Assembly: GCA_016291595.1 (NCBI GenBank)
Contig: JAEEXN010000028.1
Coordinates: 1-32,244 of the forward strand
Source: Prevotella sp.
GTDB lineage: Bacteria; Bacteroidota; Bacteroidia; Bacteroidales; Bacteroidaceae
Length of the DNA stretch: 32,244 bases
Reading direction: 5' to 3'
Shown: positions 8,153 to 17,059 of the stretch, piece after piece
How the letters are laid out: every line of letters starts with the position of its first letter
Numbering within the stretch: position 1 is the first letter of the stretch
Program-made: the position numbers and the translations under genes
Notes under the pieces: model-generated
The model's database searches: none
Told to the model about the DNA's origin: nothing
The model's input: only the letters and a program-made list of their open reading frames with translations

Positions 8153-9427
8153 ATGCTATACTACCTTTTCCGATTTCTCGAGCAGTTTGACATACCAGGC
8201 TCACACATGTGGTCGTACATCTCGTTCCGAGCCTTGTTGACACTGATATTATCGCTCATCATCTCTGCATGGTTTGGCGAGCGGTTCATTAAGTTCATGA
8301 AACGCAGGAAAATATCCGAGACACAACGCGATGCCAGCATCGATCCGTTCGGTACTCAGAAGAAGGGTGTTCCCACAATGGGCGGCATCATTATCATCGT
8401 GTCGATACTCGTTCCTGTGCTCTTGCTTTGCCGAATGCGTAATATCTATATCATTCTGATGATTATTACCACCGTTTGGCTTGGATTCCTCGGATTCCTC
8501 GATGACTATATCAAGATCTTCCGCAAAAACAAAGAAGGTCTGAAAGGCAAATATAAGATAGTCGGGCAAGTGAGCATTGGCTTCATTGTCGGAATCACGC
8601 TCTACCTGAGTCCTGATGCCGTGATGCGCGAGAACGTGAGTGTCCAGCAGCAAGAAAACACAGAGGTGGTGGTGAAGCATGAGGCGGTAGCCCACAAATC
8701 GCTGAAAACAACAATCCCGTTTATCAAGAACCACAACCTTGACTATTCGAGTGTCATGTCGTTTTGCGGTAAGCACAAGACAGCTGCCGGCTGGATCCTG
8801 TTTGTGATTATGACCATCCTTGTCGTGACGGCCGTATCAAACGGAGCCAACCTGAACGACGGTATGGACGGAATGTGTGCCGGTAATGCGGCCATTATTG
8901 GAGTGGCGTTAGGAATATTTGCCTATGTATCTTCACATATCGGGTATGCCAGCTACTTCGACATCATGTACATTCCGCATTCTGAGGAACTAGTTGTTTT
9001 CTTGTGCGCCTTCGTTGGAGCCATGATTGGTTTTCTCTGGTACAATGCTTTCCCTGCCCAGATCTTTATGGGCGACACGGGGTCACTGACCATTGGCGGC
9101 ATCATTGGTGTTTGCGCCGTCATTATCCACAAGGAGCTTCTTGTGCCAATACTATGCGGCATTTTCCTTGTTGAGAGCCTGAGCGTAATTATTCAGACCC
9201 AGATGTTCAAATACTACAAGCACAAAGGGAAGCGGGTACGCGTCTTCCGTGCGACACCTATTCACGATAATTTCCGCAAACTGGACTCTCAACTCGATGA
9301 GACCAGCAAATATATATTCAAAAACTGGCCTGAACGTCAATTCCACGAGTCGAAGATTACCGTCCGATTCTGGATTACGACAATCATCTTGGCTGCTTTA
9401 ACAATAATAACCCTTAAGATGCGATAA
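8153..9427 (+). CDS. mraY: Phospho-N-acetylmuramoyl-pentapeptide-transferase MraY
   Basis: A 424-residue polytopic membrane enzyme that transfers phospho-MurNAc-pentapeptide to undecaprenyl phosphate, making lipid I. Conserved parts: PTMGGI (74-79), LDDY (116-119; the Asp pair), NGANLNDGMDG (230-240), and FMGDTGSL (305-312; Asp308 equivalent to E. coli Asp267). It is about 60 residues longer than E. coli MraY. The extra length is mainly a hydrophilic stretch at about 155-205 and an insert near 375-398. The usual PIHHH motif reads PIHDNF (369-374), so two of the three histidines are replaced. A 74-bp gap without a recognisable promoter separates it from murE. Confidence 0.95.
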   Translation: MLYYLFRFLEQFDIPGSHMWSYISFRALLTLILSLIISAWFGERFIKFMKRRKISETQRDASIDPFGTQKKGVPTMGGIIIIVSILVPVLLLCRMRNIYIILMIITTVWLGFLGFLDDYIKIFRKNKEGLKGKYKIVGQVSIGFIVGITLYLSPDAVMRENVSVQQQENTEVVVKHEAVAHKSLKTTIPFIKNHNLDYSSVMSFCGKHKTAAGWILFVIMTILVVTAVSNGANLNDGMDGMCAGNAAIIGVALGIFAYVSSHIGYASYFDIMYIPHSEELVVFLCAFVGAMIGFLWYNAFPAQIFMGDTGSLTIGGIIGVCAVIIHKELLVPILCGIFLVESLSVIIQTQMFKYYKHKGKRVRVFRATPIHDNFRKLDSQLDETSKYIFKNWPERQFHESKITVRFWITTIILAALTIITLKMR

Positions 9428-9430
9428 TAA

Positions 9431-10765
9431 ATGATGAAACGAATAGTTGTACTTGGAGCAGGTGAGAGCGGCGCCGGAGCAGCCGTTCTTGCCAAGAAAG
9501 AAGGCTTCGACGTGTTTGTGTCAGACATGTCGGCCATCAAAGAAAGATACAAGAAACTACTTGACGACCGCCAAATAGAATGGGAAGAAGGCCATCATAC
9601 AGAAGAGAAGATTCTCAATGCCGACGAGATTATCAAGAGCCCGGGCATTCCTGACACTGCTCCCATCATCCAAAAGCTGATGAGCAGGCACATCCCCATC
9701 ATCAGTGAGATAGAGTTTGCAGGACGATACACGGACTCCAGAATGATTTGCATCACAGGCTCGAATGGAAAGACTACTACCACATCATTAATATATCATA
9801 TATTTAAAGAGGCAGGCTACGATGCAGGATTAGCAGGGAACATTGGAAACTCTCTAGCCCTGCAAGTAGCTGAGGACCCGCATAAGTATTATATCATTGA
9901 GTTGAGCTCTTTCCAGCTTGACAACATGTATAAATTCCGTGCCAACATTGCCATTCTGCTCAACATCACGCCTGACCATCTGGACCGCTACGACAATTGC
10001 ATGCAGAACTATGTTGACTCGAAAATGCGCATTATCCAGAACCAGACAGCCGACGACGCTTTTATCTTCTGGAACGACGACCCGATTATCAAGCGCGAAC
10101 TGGCAAAGTATGATATACAATCCGTTCTCTGCCCGTTCTCCGAACTGAAAGAAAAAGGCTCTATCGGATATATTGAGGAGGGCCAATACAAGATTGAATG
10201 GCCCACACCTTTCAATATGGAACAAGAGTCGTTAAGTCTGACTGGAAAGCATAACATCTACAACTCTTTGGCCGCAGGTATCGCATCAAATATCAGCGGT
10301 ATCAAGAAAGAGGTTATCCGCAAGTCATTGGGCAACTTCCCCGGCGTGGAGCATCGACTGGAAAAGGTATGTAGCGTGAGAGGTGTACAATATGTAAACG
10401 ATTCGAAAGCTACCAATGTCGACGCCTGCTGGTATGCACTGGAAAGCATGAACACCAAAGTGATTCTTATTATTGGCGGCAAGGACAAAGGCAATGACTA
10501 CAATGCCATCAAGGATCTGGTGAAAGAAAAATGTGCTGGTCTGGTCTATTTAGGTGCTGACAATACCAAGTTGCACAATTTCTTCGACCCACTTGGTATT
10601 CCTGTCCGCGACACCCACTCGATGAAGGAGTGTGTAGAAGCGTGTTACGAGATGGCTAAGCCCGGCGAGACCGTTTTGTTAAGTCCCTGCTGCGCCAGCT
10701 TCGACCTGTTCAAGAACATGGAAGACCGTGGAGAACAATTCAAGACATTAGTAAGAGCATTATAA
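9431..10765 (+). CDS. murD: UDP-N-acetylmuramoyl-L-alanine--D-glutamate ligase MurD
   Basis: A 444-residue cytoplasmic Mur ligase adding D-glutamate to UDP-MurNAc-L-Ala. The N-terminal Rossmann-like domain begins VVLGAGESGAG (6-16). The ATP-binding loop is GSNGKTTTT (110-118), followed by ELSSFQLD, NITPDHLDRY and NDSKATN, all MurD signatures; the C-terminal domain carries LSPCCASFDLFKN, matching the family LSPACASFD motif. Length is normal. Two adjacent ATG codons (9431 and 9434) are possible starts. It begins 3 bp after the mraY stop. Confidence 0.97.
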   Translation: MMKRIVVLGAGESGAGAAVLAKKEGFDVFVSDMSAIKERYKKLLDDRQIEWEEGHHTEEKILNADEIIKSPGIPDTAPIIQKLMSRHIPIISEIEFAGRYTDSRMICITGSNGKTTTTSLIYHIFKEAGYDAGLAGNIGNSLALQVAEDPHKYYIIELSSFQLDNMYKFRANIAILLNITPDHLDRYDNCMQNYVDSKMRIIQNQTADDAFIFWNDDPIIKRELAKYDIQSVLCPFSELKEKGSIGYIEEGQYKIEWPTPFNMEQESLSLTGKHNIYNSLAAGIASNISGIKKEVIRKSLGNFPGVEHRLEKVCSVRGVQYVNDSKATNVDACWYALESMNTKVILIIGGKDKGNDYNAIKDLVKEKCAGLVYLGADNTKLHNFFDPLGIPVRDTHSMKECVEACYEMAKPGETVLLSPCCASFDLFKNMEDRGEQFKTLVRAL

Positions 10766-10774
10766 GAAAACAAT

Positions 10775-12067
10775 ATGTTAGACAAATTCTTCAGCAAGAA
10801 ATTCAAAGGCGACGGAATCATCTGGGCAGTATTTTTCCTGCTCTGTATCATCAGTATTATCGAGGTATACAGTGCCTCGAGTGTACTGACATACAAGAGT
10901 GGAAACTATTGGAGTCCTGTCCTCAAACATTTCGGCCTGCTGGTAGTGGGCTTTGTCTGCATGATTGTTGTCTTGAACATTAAGTGTAAATACTTCAAGA
11001 TTGTCACCCCATTCCTGTTACTTGCCGCCTTCATCACACTTTTGTGGGTATTGGTGGCTGGCCAGTCCACGAATGGAGCACAGAGATGGATTAGCCTTGT
11101 TGGTATTCAATTCCAACCTTCAGAGATAGCCAAAGGCGCTATGGTGCTGGCAGTTGCCCAGATACTGAGCGCCATGCAGACCGAGCGAGGTGCCGACCGG
11201 CGCGCATTTAAGTATATAATGATTGTCTGTGCATTCATCATCCCACTCATCATGGTCGAGAACCTGTCTACGGCTGCACTGTTATGTCTGGTCATAGTGA
11301 TGATGATGTTTATCGGAAGAGTGCCTATGGCACAAATAGGCAGACTGATGGGTATTGGTATGTTATTGCTAATCTTTGCCATATCAATGATTATGCTTGT
11401 GGGAAAGGAAGACACTTCTAACAATGACACAAAGTTAGCCATCACCGAACAGACGGTAGAAGCAGAGATACAAAAGCCCAGCAAACTGGAAAAGATTTTC
11501 CACCGTGCGGGAACATGGAAATCACGTATCATCAAACACCTTGACAACAAGGAGATCTCTCCTTATGAGGTCGATTTGGACAAGGACGCGCAAGTGGCTC
11601 ATGCCAACATTGCCATTGCATCATCGAACATTGTCGGCAAAGGACCTGGAAACTCAGTAGAGCGTGACTTCCTGTCGCAGGCGTTCTCCGATTTCATATA
11701 CGCCATTATTATCGAGGAGATGGGTATCATTGGAGCGTTTGTTGTATGTCTGCTATACATCATTCTTCTCTTCAGGACTGCCAGCATAGCCAACCGTTGT
11801 GTGAATACATTCCCCGCATTGCTCATCATGGGACTGGCCTTATTGTTAGTCACTCAGGCACTGTTCAATATGTTGGTAGCCGTGGGATTGGTACCAGTTA
11901 CCGGACAACCATTGCCACTCATCAGCAAGGGTGGTACATCGACCATTATCAACTGCATCTATATTGGCGCCATCCTAAGCGTCAGTTATTCAGCTAAGAA
12001 AAAAGATGAGGAACTGGGCGAAAACGACAAAAACAAACAGGTGAAAGTAGCTTATCAACAAGCATAA
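10775..12067 (+). CDS. ftsW: Septal peptidoglycan glycosyltransferase FtsW
   Basis: A 430-residue SEDS-family membrane protein that polymerises lipid II at the septum together with FtsI. About ten hydrophobic helices are visible. The large periplasmic loop before the catalytic SDFIYAIIIEEMG segment holds the SEDS catalytic aspartate (Asp306), and PLISKGGTSTI corresponds to the PLISYGGSS motif. The segment at about 210-275 is longer and more charged than in E. coli FtsW. RodA is the alternative SEDS member, but the dcw position argues for FtsW. The gene ends the first half of the cluster; a promoter follows it. Confidence 0.94.
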   Translation: MLDKFFSKKFKGDGIIWAVFFLLCIISIIEVYSASSVLTYKSGNYWSPVLKHFGLLVVGFVCMIVVLNIKCKYFKIVTPFLLLAAFITLLWVLVAGQSTNGAQRWISLVGIQFQPSEIAKGAMVLAVAQILSAMQTERGADRRAFKYIMIVCAFIIPLIMVENLSTAALLCLVIVMMMFIGRVPMAQIGRLMGIGMLLLIFAISMIMLVGKEDTSNNDTKLAITEQTVEAEIQKPSKLEKIFHRAGTWKSRIIKHLDNKEISPYEVDLDKDAQVAHANIAIASSNIVGKGPGNSVERDFLSQAFSDFIYAIIIEEMGIIGAFVVCLLYIILLFRTASIANRCVNTFPALLIMGLALLLVTQALFNMLVAVGLVPVTGQPLPLISKGGTSTIINCIYIGAILSVSYSAKKKDEELGENDKNKQVKVAYQQA

Positions 12068-12088
12068 CAATTTTTATCAAAGAAATTA

Positions 12089-12118
12089 TTGAGAAAAGAA
12101 ATATTTTCATTAATTTTG
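12089..12118 (+). promoter_or_regulatory. Internal promoter before murG
   Basis: TTG (12089-12091), a 19-bp gap, then TAATTTTG (12111-12118) followed by C: an almost ideal Bacteroidetes sigma promoter. Transcription would start near 12125, about 16 bases before the murG ATG. This gives murG-murC-ftsQ-ftsA-ftsZ expression independent of the mraZ promoter. Confidence 0.8.
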
Positions 12119-12140
12119 CACACTATAGTATCACGAGAAT

Positions 12141-13247
12141 ATGGACGACGAAATAAGAGTAATCATCAGTGGCGGTGGCACAGGAGGCCACATCTTTCCT
12201 GCTATCTCCATAGCGAATGCCATCAAGGCTAAACACCCAGCAGCCAAAATACTATTTGTCGGGGCATTGGGACGCATGGAGATGCAGCGTGTTCCTGCTG
12301 CAGGATACGAGATTAAGGGTCTTCCCATCTGTGGTTTTGACCGCAAGAACCTGTTGAGAAACTTCTCTGTATTACTGAAGATTTGGAAAAGCCAGCGTTT
12401 AGCCAAGAAGATTATCAAAGATTTCCGTCCGATGGCGGCAGTAGGTGTTGGCGGTTATGCCAGCGGTCCTACGCTCAACAAGGCTGCTGCGATGGGCATC
12501 CCATGTCTCATACAGGAGCAGAATTCTTATGCTGGCGTTACCAACAAACTGCTGGCTAAGAAAGCGCAGAAGATATGTGTGGCCTACGAAGGTATGGAGC
12601 GTTTCTTTCCTGCAGAGAAGATTCTTATGACCGGCAATCCGGTTCGTCAATCGTTGCTGGAGACAAATATCTCACATGAGGATGCCATCAAAGCATTCGG
12701 ACTGGACCCGCAGAAGAAAACCATACTCTTGGTGGGTGGAAGTCTCGGAGCACGTACCATCAACGAGAGCGTACTTCAACACCTCGACCTCGTAGAATCG
12801 TCGGGCGTACAGTTTATCTGGCAGACTGGTAAGTATTATCACGAAGCCATACAGGAACAACTGAAAGACAAACAGTTGCCCATGCTGAAAGTACTTGACT
12901 TTATTAGCGACATGGGGGCTGCCTATAAGGCTGCCGATTTAGTCATCAGCCGGGCCGGAGCCAGCAGTATCTCAGAGTTCTGTCTCATAGGTAAGCCTGT
13001 TATATTGGTACCTTCGCCCAACGTTGCCGAGGACCATCAGACAAAGAACGCCTTGGCACTGGTCAACAAAGACGCAGCTATCTACGTGAAAGATGCTGAT
13101 GCTCCTGCCGAGCTGCTACCGATGGCAGTCAAAACAGTTCAGGACACGAAACGTCTGAACACCCTGAGCGAAAACATTCTAAAACTTGCGCTTCCCAATT
13201 CGGCAAGCATCATAGCCGAGGAAGTCATTAAGATGATGAAGAAATAA
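12141..13247 (+). CDS. murG: Undecaprenyl-PP-MurNAc-pentapeptide N-acetylglucosaminyltransferase MurG
   Basis: A 368-residue GT28 glycosyltransferase converting lipid I to lipid II on the inner face of the cytoplasmic membrane. The N-terminal glycine loop SGGGTGGHIFPA (10-21), the VGVGGYASGP segment (about 97-106), the GGSLGARTIN loop of the C-terminal domain, and the SRAGASSISE UDP-GlcNAc-binding motif are all present. Length is normal for the family. It is the first gene after the internal promoter; murC begins immediately after its stop codon with no gap. Confidence 0.97.
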   Translation: MDDEIRVIISGGGTGGHIFPAISIANAIKAKHPAAKILFVGALGRMEMQRVPAAGYEIKGLPICGFDRKNLLRNFSVLLKIWKSQRLAKKIIKDFRPMAAVGVGGYASGPTLNKAAAMGIPCLIQEQNSYAGVTNKLLAKKAQKICVAYEGMERFFPAEKILMTGNPVRQSLLETNISHEDAIKAFGLDPQKKTILLVGGSLGARTINESVLQHLDLVESSGVQFIWQTGKYYHEAIQEQLKDKQLPMLKVLDFISDMGAAYKAADLVISRAGASSISEFCLIGKPVILVPSPNVAEDHQTKNALALVNKDAAIYVKDADAPAELLPMAVKTVQDTKRLNTLSENILKLALPNSASIIAEEVIKMMKK

Positions 13248-14624
13248 ATGGAACTTAAAAAAATAAAAGCGGTATATTTCATTGGAGCAGGCGGCATAGG
13301 CATGAGTGCTATCGCCCGCTACTTCATGAGCAAAGGGCTTGTTGTGGCAGGATACGACAAGACCCCATCCGACTTGACACACCAACTGGAGAAAGAAGGC
13401 ATGCTCATTCACTATGAGGAAAGCGTGGACGATATTCCACGTGCCTGTACGAATCCGTTGACAACATTGGTGGTTTACACTCCCGCCATCCCTGCTGAGC
13501 ACAAAGAACTGGTATGGTTTAAAGAAAAAGGATTCGAGATTCAGAAACGTTCTCAGGTATTAGGAACACTTACCCGAACTCATAAAGGTCTCTGTTTTGC
13601 TGGAACCCACGGAAAAACCACCACGTCGACGATGTGTGCCCATATCATGCACCAAAGCCATCTGGACTGTAACGCCTTCCTGGGAGGCATCTCGAAGAAC
13701 TATGGCACCAACTATATCCTAAGCCGCGACAGCGATTATGTAGTTATTGAGGCCGATGAGTTCGACCGCTCTTTCCATTGGCTGCGCCCATGGATGACTG
13801 TCATCACATCAACAGATCCGGATCATTTGGACATTTACGGTACAAAAGAAGCATATCTGGAGAGCTTCCGTCACTACACCACGCTCATTCAACCTGGAGG
13901 AGCACTTATCATTCACCGCGGACTGGAAATGAGACCTAATGTTCAGGAAGGCATCAAAACCTATGAATACGGCCTTGACGAAGGTGATTTCCATGCCGAG
14001 AACATTGTCATCGACAACGGAGAGATAACCTTCGATTTCATTTCACCTATTGAGAACGTAAGAGGAATACAGTTGGGGCAACCCATTCCCATCAACATCG
14101 AGAACGGCATTGCCGCCATGGCTATGGCCCAGCTGAACGGTTGCACGGCAGAAGAACTGCGATACGGCATGAAAACCTATGGTGGTGTTGACCGTCGTTT
14201 CGACTTTAAGGTTAAAAACGACCGTCATGTATTCCTTAGCGACTACGCACACCATCCGCAAGAGATTTACCAAAGCGCCAAAAGTATTCGCGAACTGTAC
14301 AGGAATCGCAAGATAACAGCCATTTTCCAACCCCACCTCTACACTCGTACACGCGACTTCTACCGTGAGTTTGCCAGTGCGTTGAGTCAGTTGGACGAAG
14401 TGATACTCTGCGATATCTATCCGGCACGTGAGGAACCCATACCGGGAGTTACCTCCCAACTCATCTACGACAACCTGAAAGAAGGTGTTGAGAAGAGTAT
14501 GATCAAGAAAGCTGAGGTTATCGACTTAGTAAAGAGCCGCGACTTCGATGTGTTGGTGATCTTGGGTGCTGGCGACTTAGACAACTATGCGGCAGAGATA
14601 GCCCGGATTATTTCGGAAAAATAG
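13248..14624 (+). CDS. murC: UDP-N-acetylmuramate--L-alanine ligase MurC
   Basis: A 458-residue cytoplasmic Mur ligase that adds L-alanine to UDP-MurNAc, the first step of stem-peptide assembly. The nucleotide-binding fold FIGAGGIGMSA (11-21), the P-loop GTHGKTTT (119-126), EADEFDRSF, DPDHLDIY, GVDRRFDFK and DYAHHPQEI are characteristic of MurC and, with position, separate it from Mpl. It starts at the base after the murG stop (TAA ATG), which suggests translational coupling. Confidence 0.97.
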   Translation: MELKKIKAVYFIGAGGIGMSAIARYFMSKGLVVAGYDKTPSDLTHQLEKEGMLIHYEESVDDIPRACTNPLTTLVVYTPAIPAEHKELVWFKEKGFEIQKRSQVLGTLTRTHKGLCFAGTHGKTTTSTMCAHIMHQSHLDCNAFLGGISKNYGTNYILSRDSDYVVIEADEFDRSFHWLRPWMTVITSTDPDHLDIYGTKEAYLESFRHYTTLIQPGGALIIHRGLEMRPNVQEGIKTYEYGLDEGDFHAENIVIDNGEITFDFISPIENVRGIQLGQPIPINIENGIAAMAMAQLNGCTAEELRYGMKTYGGVDRRFDFKVKNDRHVFLSDYAHHPQEIYQSAKSIRELYRNRKITAIFQPHLYTRTRDFYREFASALSQLDEVILCDIYPAREEPIPGVTSQLIYDNLKEGVEKSMIKKAEVIDLVKSRDFDVLVILGAGDLDNYAAEIARIISEK

Positions 14625-14666
14625 TTTTCTCTCAACCGCAAAAAGAACAGAAAGAACAAAGCATAT

Positions 14667-15470
14667 ATGGCATTTAACTGGAAGAAAGCCGTTATCATCG
14701 TACTCGACATAGCCCTGGCTGTGTACTTTGTGCTGGCCGTCACGTCGTTCAACAATCCCGACGAGACCTCAAAGGTATGCACTAAGGTGGCCATCAACAT
14801 TGCTGACGAGTCGACAAATGGTTTTCTTAGTGCCGCAGAAATTAAGAAGATCCTGGAGCGAAACAAGATATATCCGCTCGAAAAACGAATGGCTTTTGTC
14901 GACCCACGCCAAATTGAGGACATTCTCAAGGCCAGTCCGTTTGTCAATACAGCCCAATGCTACACCACACAGGACGGTCATGTGTGCATCAATATCACCC
15001 AGCGACTTCCCATTGTTCGTATCAAAAGCAATAACGGCGATGATTACTATCTCGACGACAAGGGCGGTATTATGCCTAACTCGAAGTATACTTCTGACCT
15101 GATTATCGCAACTGGAAGCATTAACAAATGGTATGCACAGACCTATCTGGGATGTCTGAGTAAGTCGCTTATGGCAAACGACCTCTGGCGCAACCTCGTT
15201 GAGCAGATTCATGTATTGCCCGACCGCGGCATTGAGTTGGTTCCGCGCATTGGTGACAACATCGTTTTTATAGGCTATCTGCCAGAATCGAAGGACAAGG
15301 AGGAACGTCAGAACCTCATAGACGACTACATCGGCAAGAAAATGCAGCGGCTGGAGAAATTCTATAAATACGGTCTTTCAGAAGCCGGTTGGAACAAGTA
15401 CTCCTATATCAGTCTGGAGTTCGACAACCAGATTATATGCAAGAAAAAGAATCATAAAACTGATAATTGA
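14667..15470 (+). CDS. ftsQ: Cell-division protein FtsQ
   Basis: A 267-residue bitopic protein placed between murC and ftsA, where ftsQ is expected. A short basic tail (FNWKKA) is followed by one membrane helix at about 8-28 (VIIVLDIALAVYFVLAVTSF). The periplasmic part begins with a POTRA-like module at about 40-112 (NGFLSAAEIKKILE to ITQRLPIVRI), then a beta domain with the segment YYLDDKGGIMP typical of FtsQ/DivIB. It joins FtsL/FtsB in the divisome scaffold. There is a 42-bp gap from murC; its TGA stop is at 15468-15470. Confidence 0.9.
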   Translation: MAFNWKKAVIIVLDIALAVYFVLAVTSFNNPDETSKVCTKVAINIADESTNGFLSAAEIKKILERNKIYPLEKRMAFVDPRQIEDILKASPFVNTAQCYTTQDGHVCINITQRLPIVRIKSNNGDDYYLDDKGGIMPNSKYTSDLIIATGSINKWYAQTYLGCLSKSLMANDLWRNLVEQIHVLPDRGIELVPRIGDNIVFIGYLPESKDKEERQNLIDDYIGKKMQRLEKFYKYGLSEAGWNKYSYISLEFDNQIICKKKNHKTDN

Positions 15471-15490
15471 TAAAAAAAAATACAAACCCC

Positions 15491-16951
15491 ATGGCAGCAA
15501 AGGAATTTATCGTAGCTATTGAACTAGGTTCATCCAAGATGACCGGTATCGCCGGAAAGAAGAATATGGATGGCAGCATTCAGGTATTGGCTGTTGTTCA
15601 GGAAGAGTCATCTTCTTTCATCCGCAAGGGCGTTGTGTACAATATCGATAAGACGGCACAATGTCTGTCGAATATTGTAAAGAAACTAACTAGTACTCTT
15701 AAGACCGAAATCTCTCATGTGTATGTAGGTGTGGGCGGACAGTCCATTCTCAGTGTGAAAAACGTCATTATCAAAGACCTTCCCGCCGACACTATCGTGA
15801 AACAGGAGATGGTGAACGAACTGATGGACGCCAACCGCAATATGACTTATCAAGACCAGGAGATTCTGGATGCTGCCACTCAGGAATACAAGGTTGACTC
15901 GCAATACCAGCTCGACCCGGTAGGCATTCAGTGCACACGCCTGGAAGGTAACTTCCTTAACATTCTTTGGCGGAAACTGTTCTACCGCAATCTAAACAAG
16001 TGTTTCGATATTGCCCATATCGCCATTGCCGAGATGTATCTGGCTCCGTTGGCTCTGGCCGACAGCGTTCTCACTGAGGCAGAGCGCCGTTCTGGTTGTG
16101 CTTTGGTTGACTTAGGAGCCGACACCACCACCGTATCAGTCTACTATAAGAATATCCTGCGCCATCTGGCGGTCATCCCTCTAGGCGGTGCCAATATCAC
16201 CAAGGACATTGCCTCACTGCAAATGGAGGAAAGCGATGCAGAAAAGATGAAACTGAAATATGGTTGTGCCTTCACTGATAATAGCGACATTGATAACAAC
16301 CTGCAACTGCCCATCGACTCCGACCGCACCATCGAGAGCCGTAAGTTCATCGAGATTGTTGAGGGACGAATGGCAGAAATCATCGAAAACGTGTGGTATC
16401 AGATTCCTTCTGAATATGCTGACAAACTGCTGGGTGGCATCATTCTTACTGGAGGTGGCTCTAACATGCGCAACATCGAAAAGGCTTTCCGCAACCACAC
16501 CCACATCGACAAGATACGCGTGGCCAAATTTGTGCATAACACCATCACTGGCAATGCTCCCGAAATCAACAACCACAACGGCATGATGAATACCGTATTA
16601 GGACTGTTGGCCAAGGGCGACATGAACTGTGCCGGCGATGAGATAGATCCTCATGGCGACTTGTTCGCACGGAAAGAGGCCGCTACCACCACTGCCGATA
16701 TCCACCAGAAAGCCCGTACCGCTAACGAAATCAAGAGCGGTGTGGTCATCACCGAGGCTGAAAAGCAGAAAGCCGAGGAGGAGAAACGCCGTCAGGAGGA
16801 AGAAGAGGCTGCCCGCATAGCTAAGGAACAGGCGGAAGAGGCAGCTCGCAAGGCCGAGGAAGATAAGAAGAAAAAGGAGAATAGCAGCCTGAAGAAATTC
16901 GGCAGCAAGTTCAAGAATTTCCTCAACAACATTCTCACTGAGGATGAATAA
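15491..16951 (+). CDS. ftsA: Cell-division protein FtsA
   Basis: A 486-residue actin-fold ATPase that tethers FtsZ to the membrane. The N-terminus VAIELGSSKMTGIAG is the phosphate-1 motif, ALVDLGADTTTVSVY is phosphate-2, and GGIILTGGGSNMRN the adenosine motif. After the core comes an extension from about residue 422: a Glu/Lys/Ala-rich, probably helical or coiled-coil stretch to about 463, then an amphipathic ending (SSLKKFGSKFKNFLNNI) that fits the membrane-targeting helix. I use ATG 15491; the longer frame starts at a TTG at 15467 that overlaps the ftsQ stop and adds eight residues lacking similarity. Confidence 0.95.
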   Translation: MAAKEFIVAIELGSSKMTGIAGKKNMDGSIQVLAVVQEESSSFIRKGVVYNIDKTAQCLSNIVKKLTSTLKTEISHVYVGVGGQSILSVKNVIIKDLPADTIVKQEMVNELMDANRNMTYQDQEILDAATQEYKVDSQYQLDPVGIQCTRLEGNFLNILWRKLFYRNLNKCFDIAHIAIAEMYLAPLALADSVLTEAERRSGCALVDLGADTTTVSVYYKNILRHLAVIPLGGANITKDIASLQMEESDAEKMKLKYGCAFTDNSDIDNNLQLPIDSDRTIESRKFIEIVEGRMAEIIENVWYQIPSEYADKLLGGIILTGGGSNMRNIEKAFRNHTHIDKIRVAKFVHNTITGNAPEINNHNGMMNTVLGLLAKGDMNCAGDEIDPHGDLFARKEAATTTADIHQKARTANEIKSGVVITEAEKQKAEEEKRRQEEEEAARIAKEQAEEAARKAEEDKKKKENSSLKKFGSKFKNFLNNILTEDE

Positions 16952-16953
16952 GC

Positions 16954-17013
16954 TCTAGAGAATCTAGATTATCTAGAGTATCTAGAATTTCTAGAAAATC
17001 TAGAGATTCTGGG
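16954..17013. repeat. 9-bp TCTAGA tandem array between ftsA and ftsZ
   Basis: TCTAGA starts at 16954, 16963, 16972, 16981, 16990 and 16999, an exact 9-bp period with variable 3-base linkers; a seventh, decayed copy (TCTGGG) follows at 17008. The array fills most of the 108-bp spacer. Both strands are open in the repeat frame (Ser-Arg-x repeats) but no start codon in frame was found. Function unknown. Confidence 0.97.
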
Positions 17014-17059
17014 ATACCAGCAAAAAAAGAACAATAACCCCAATAACAATACAACCATC

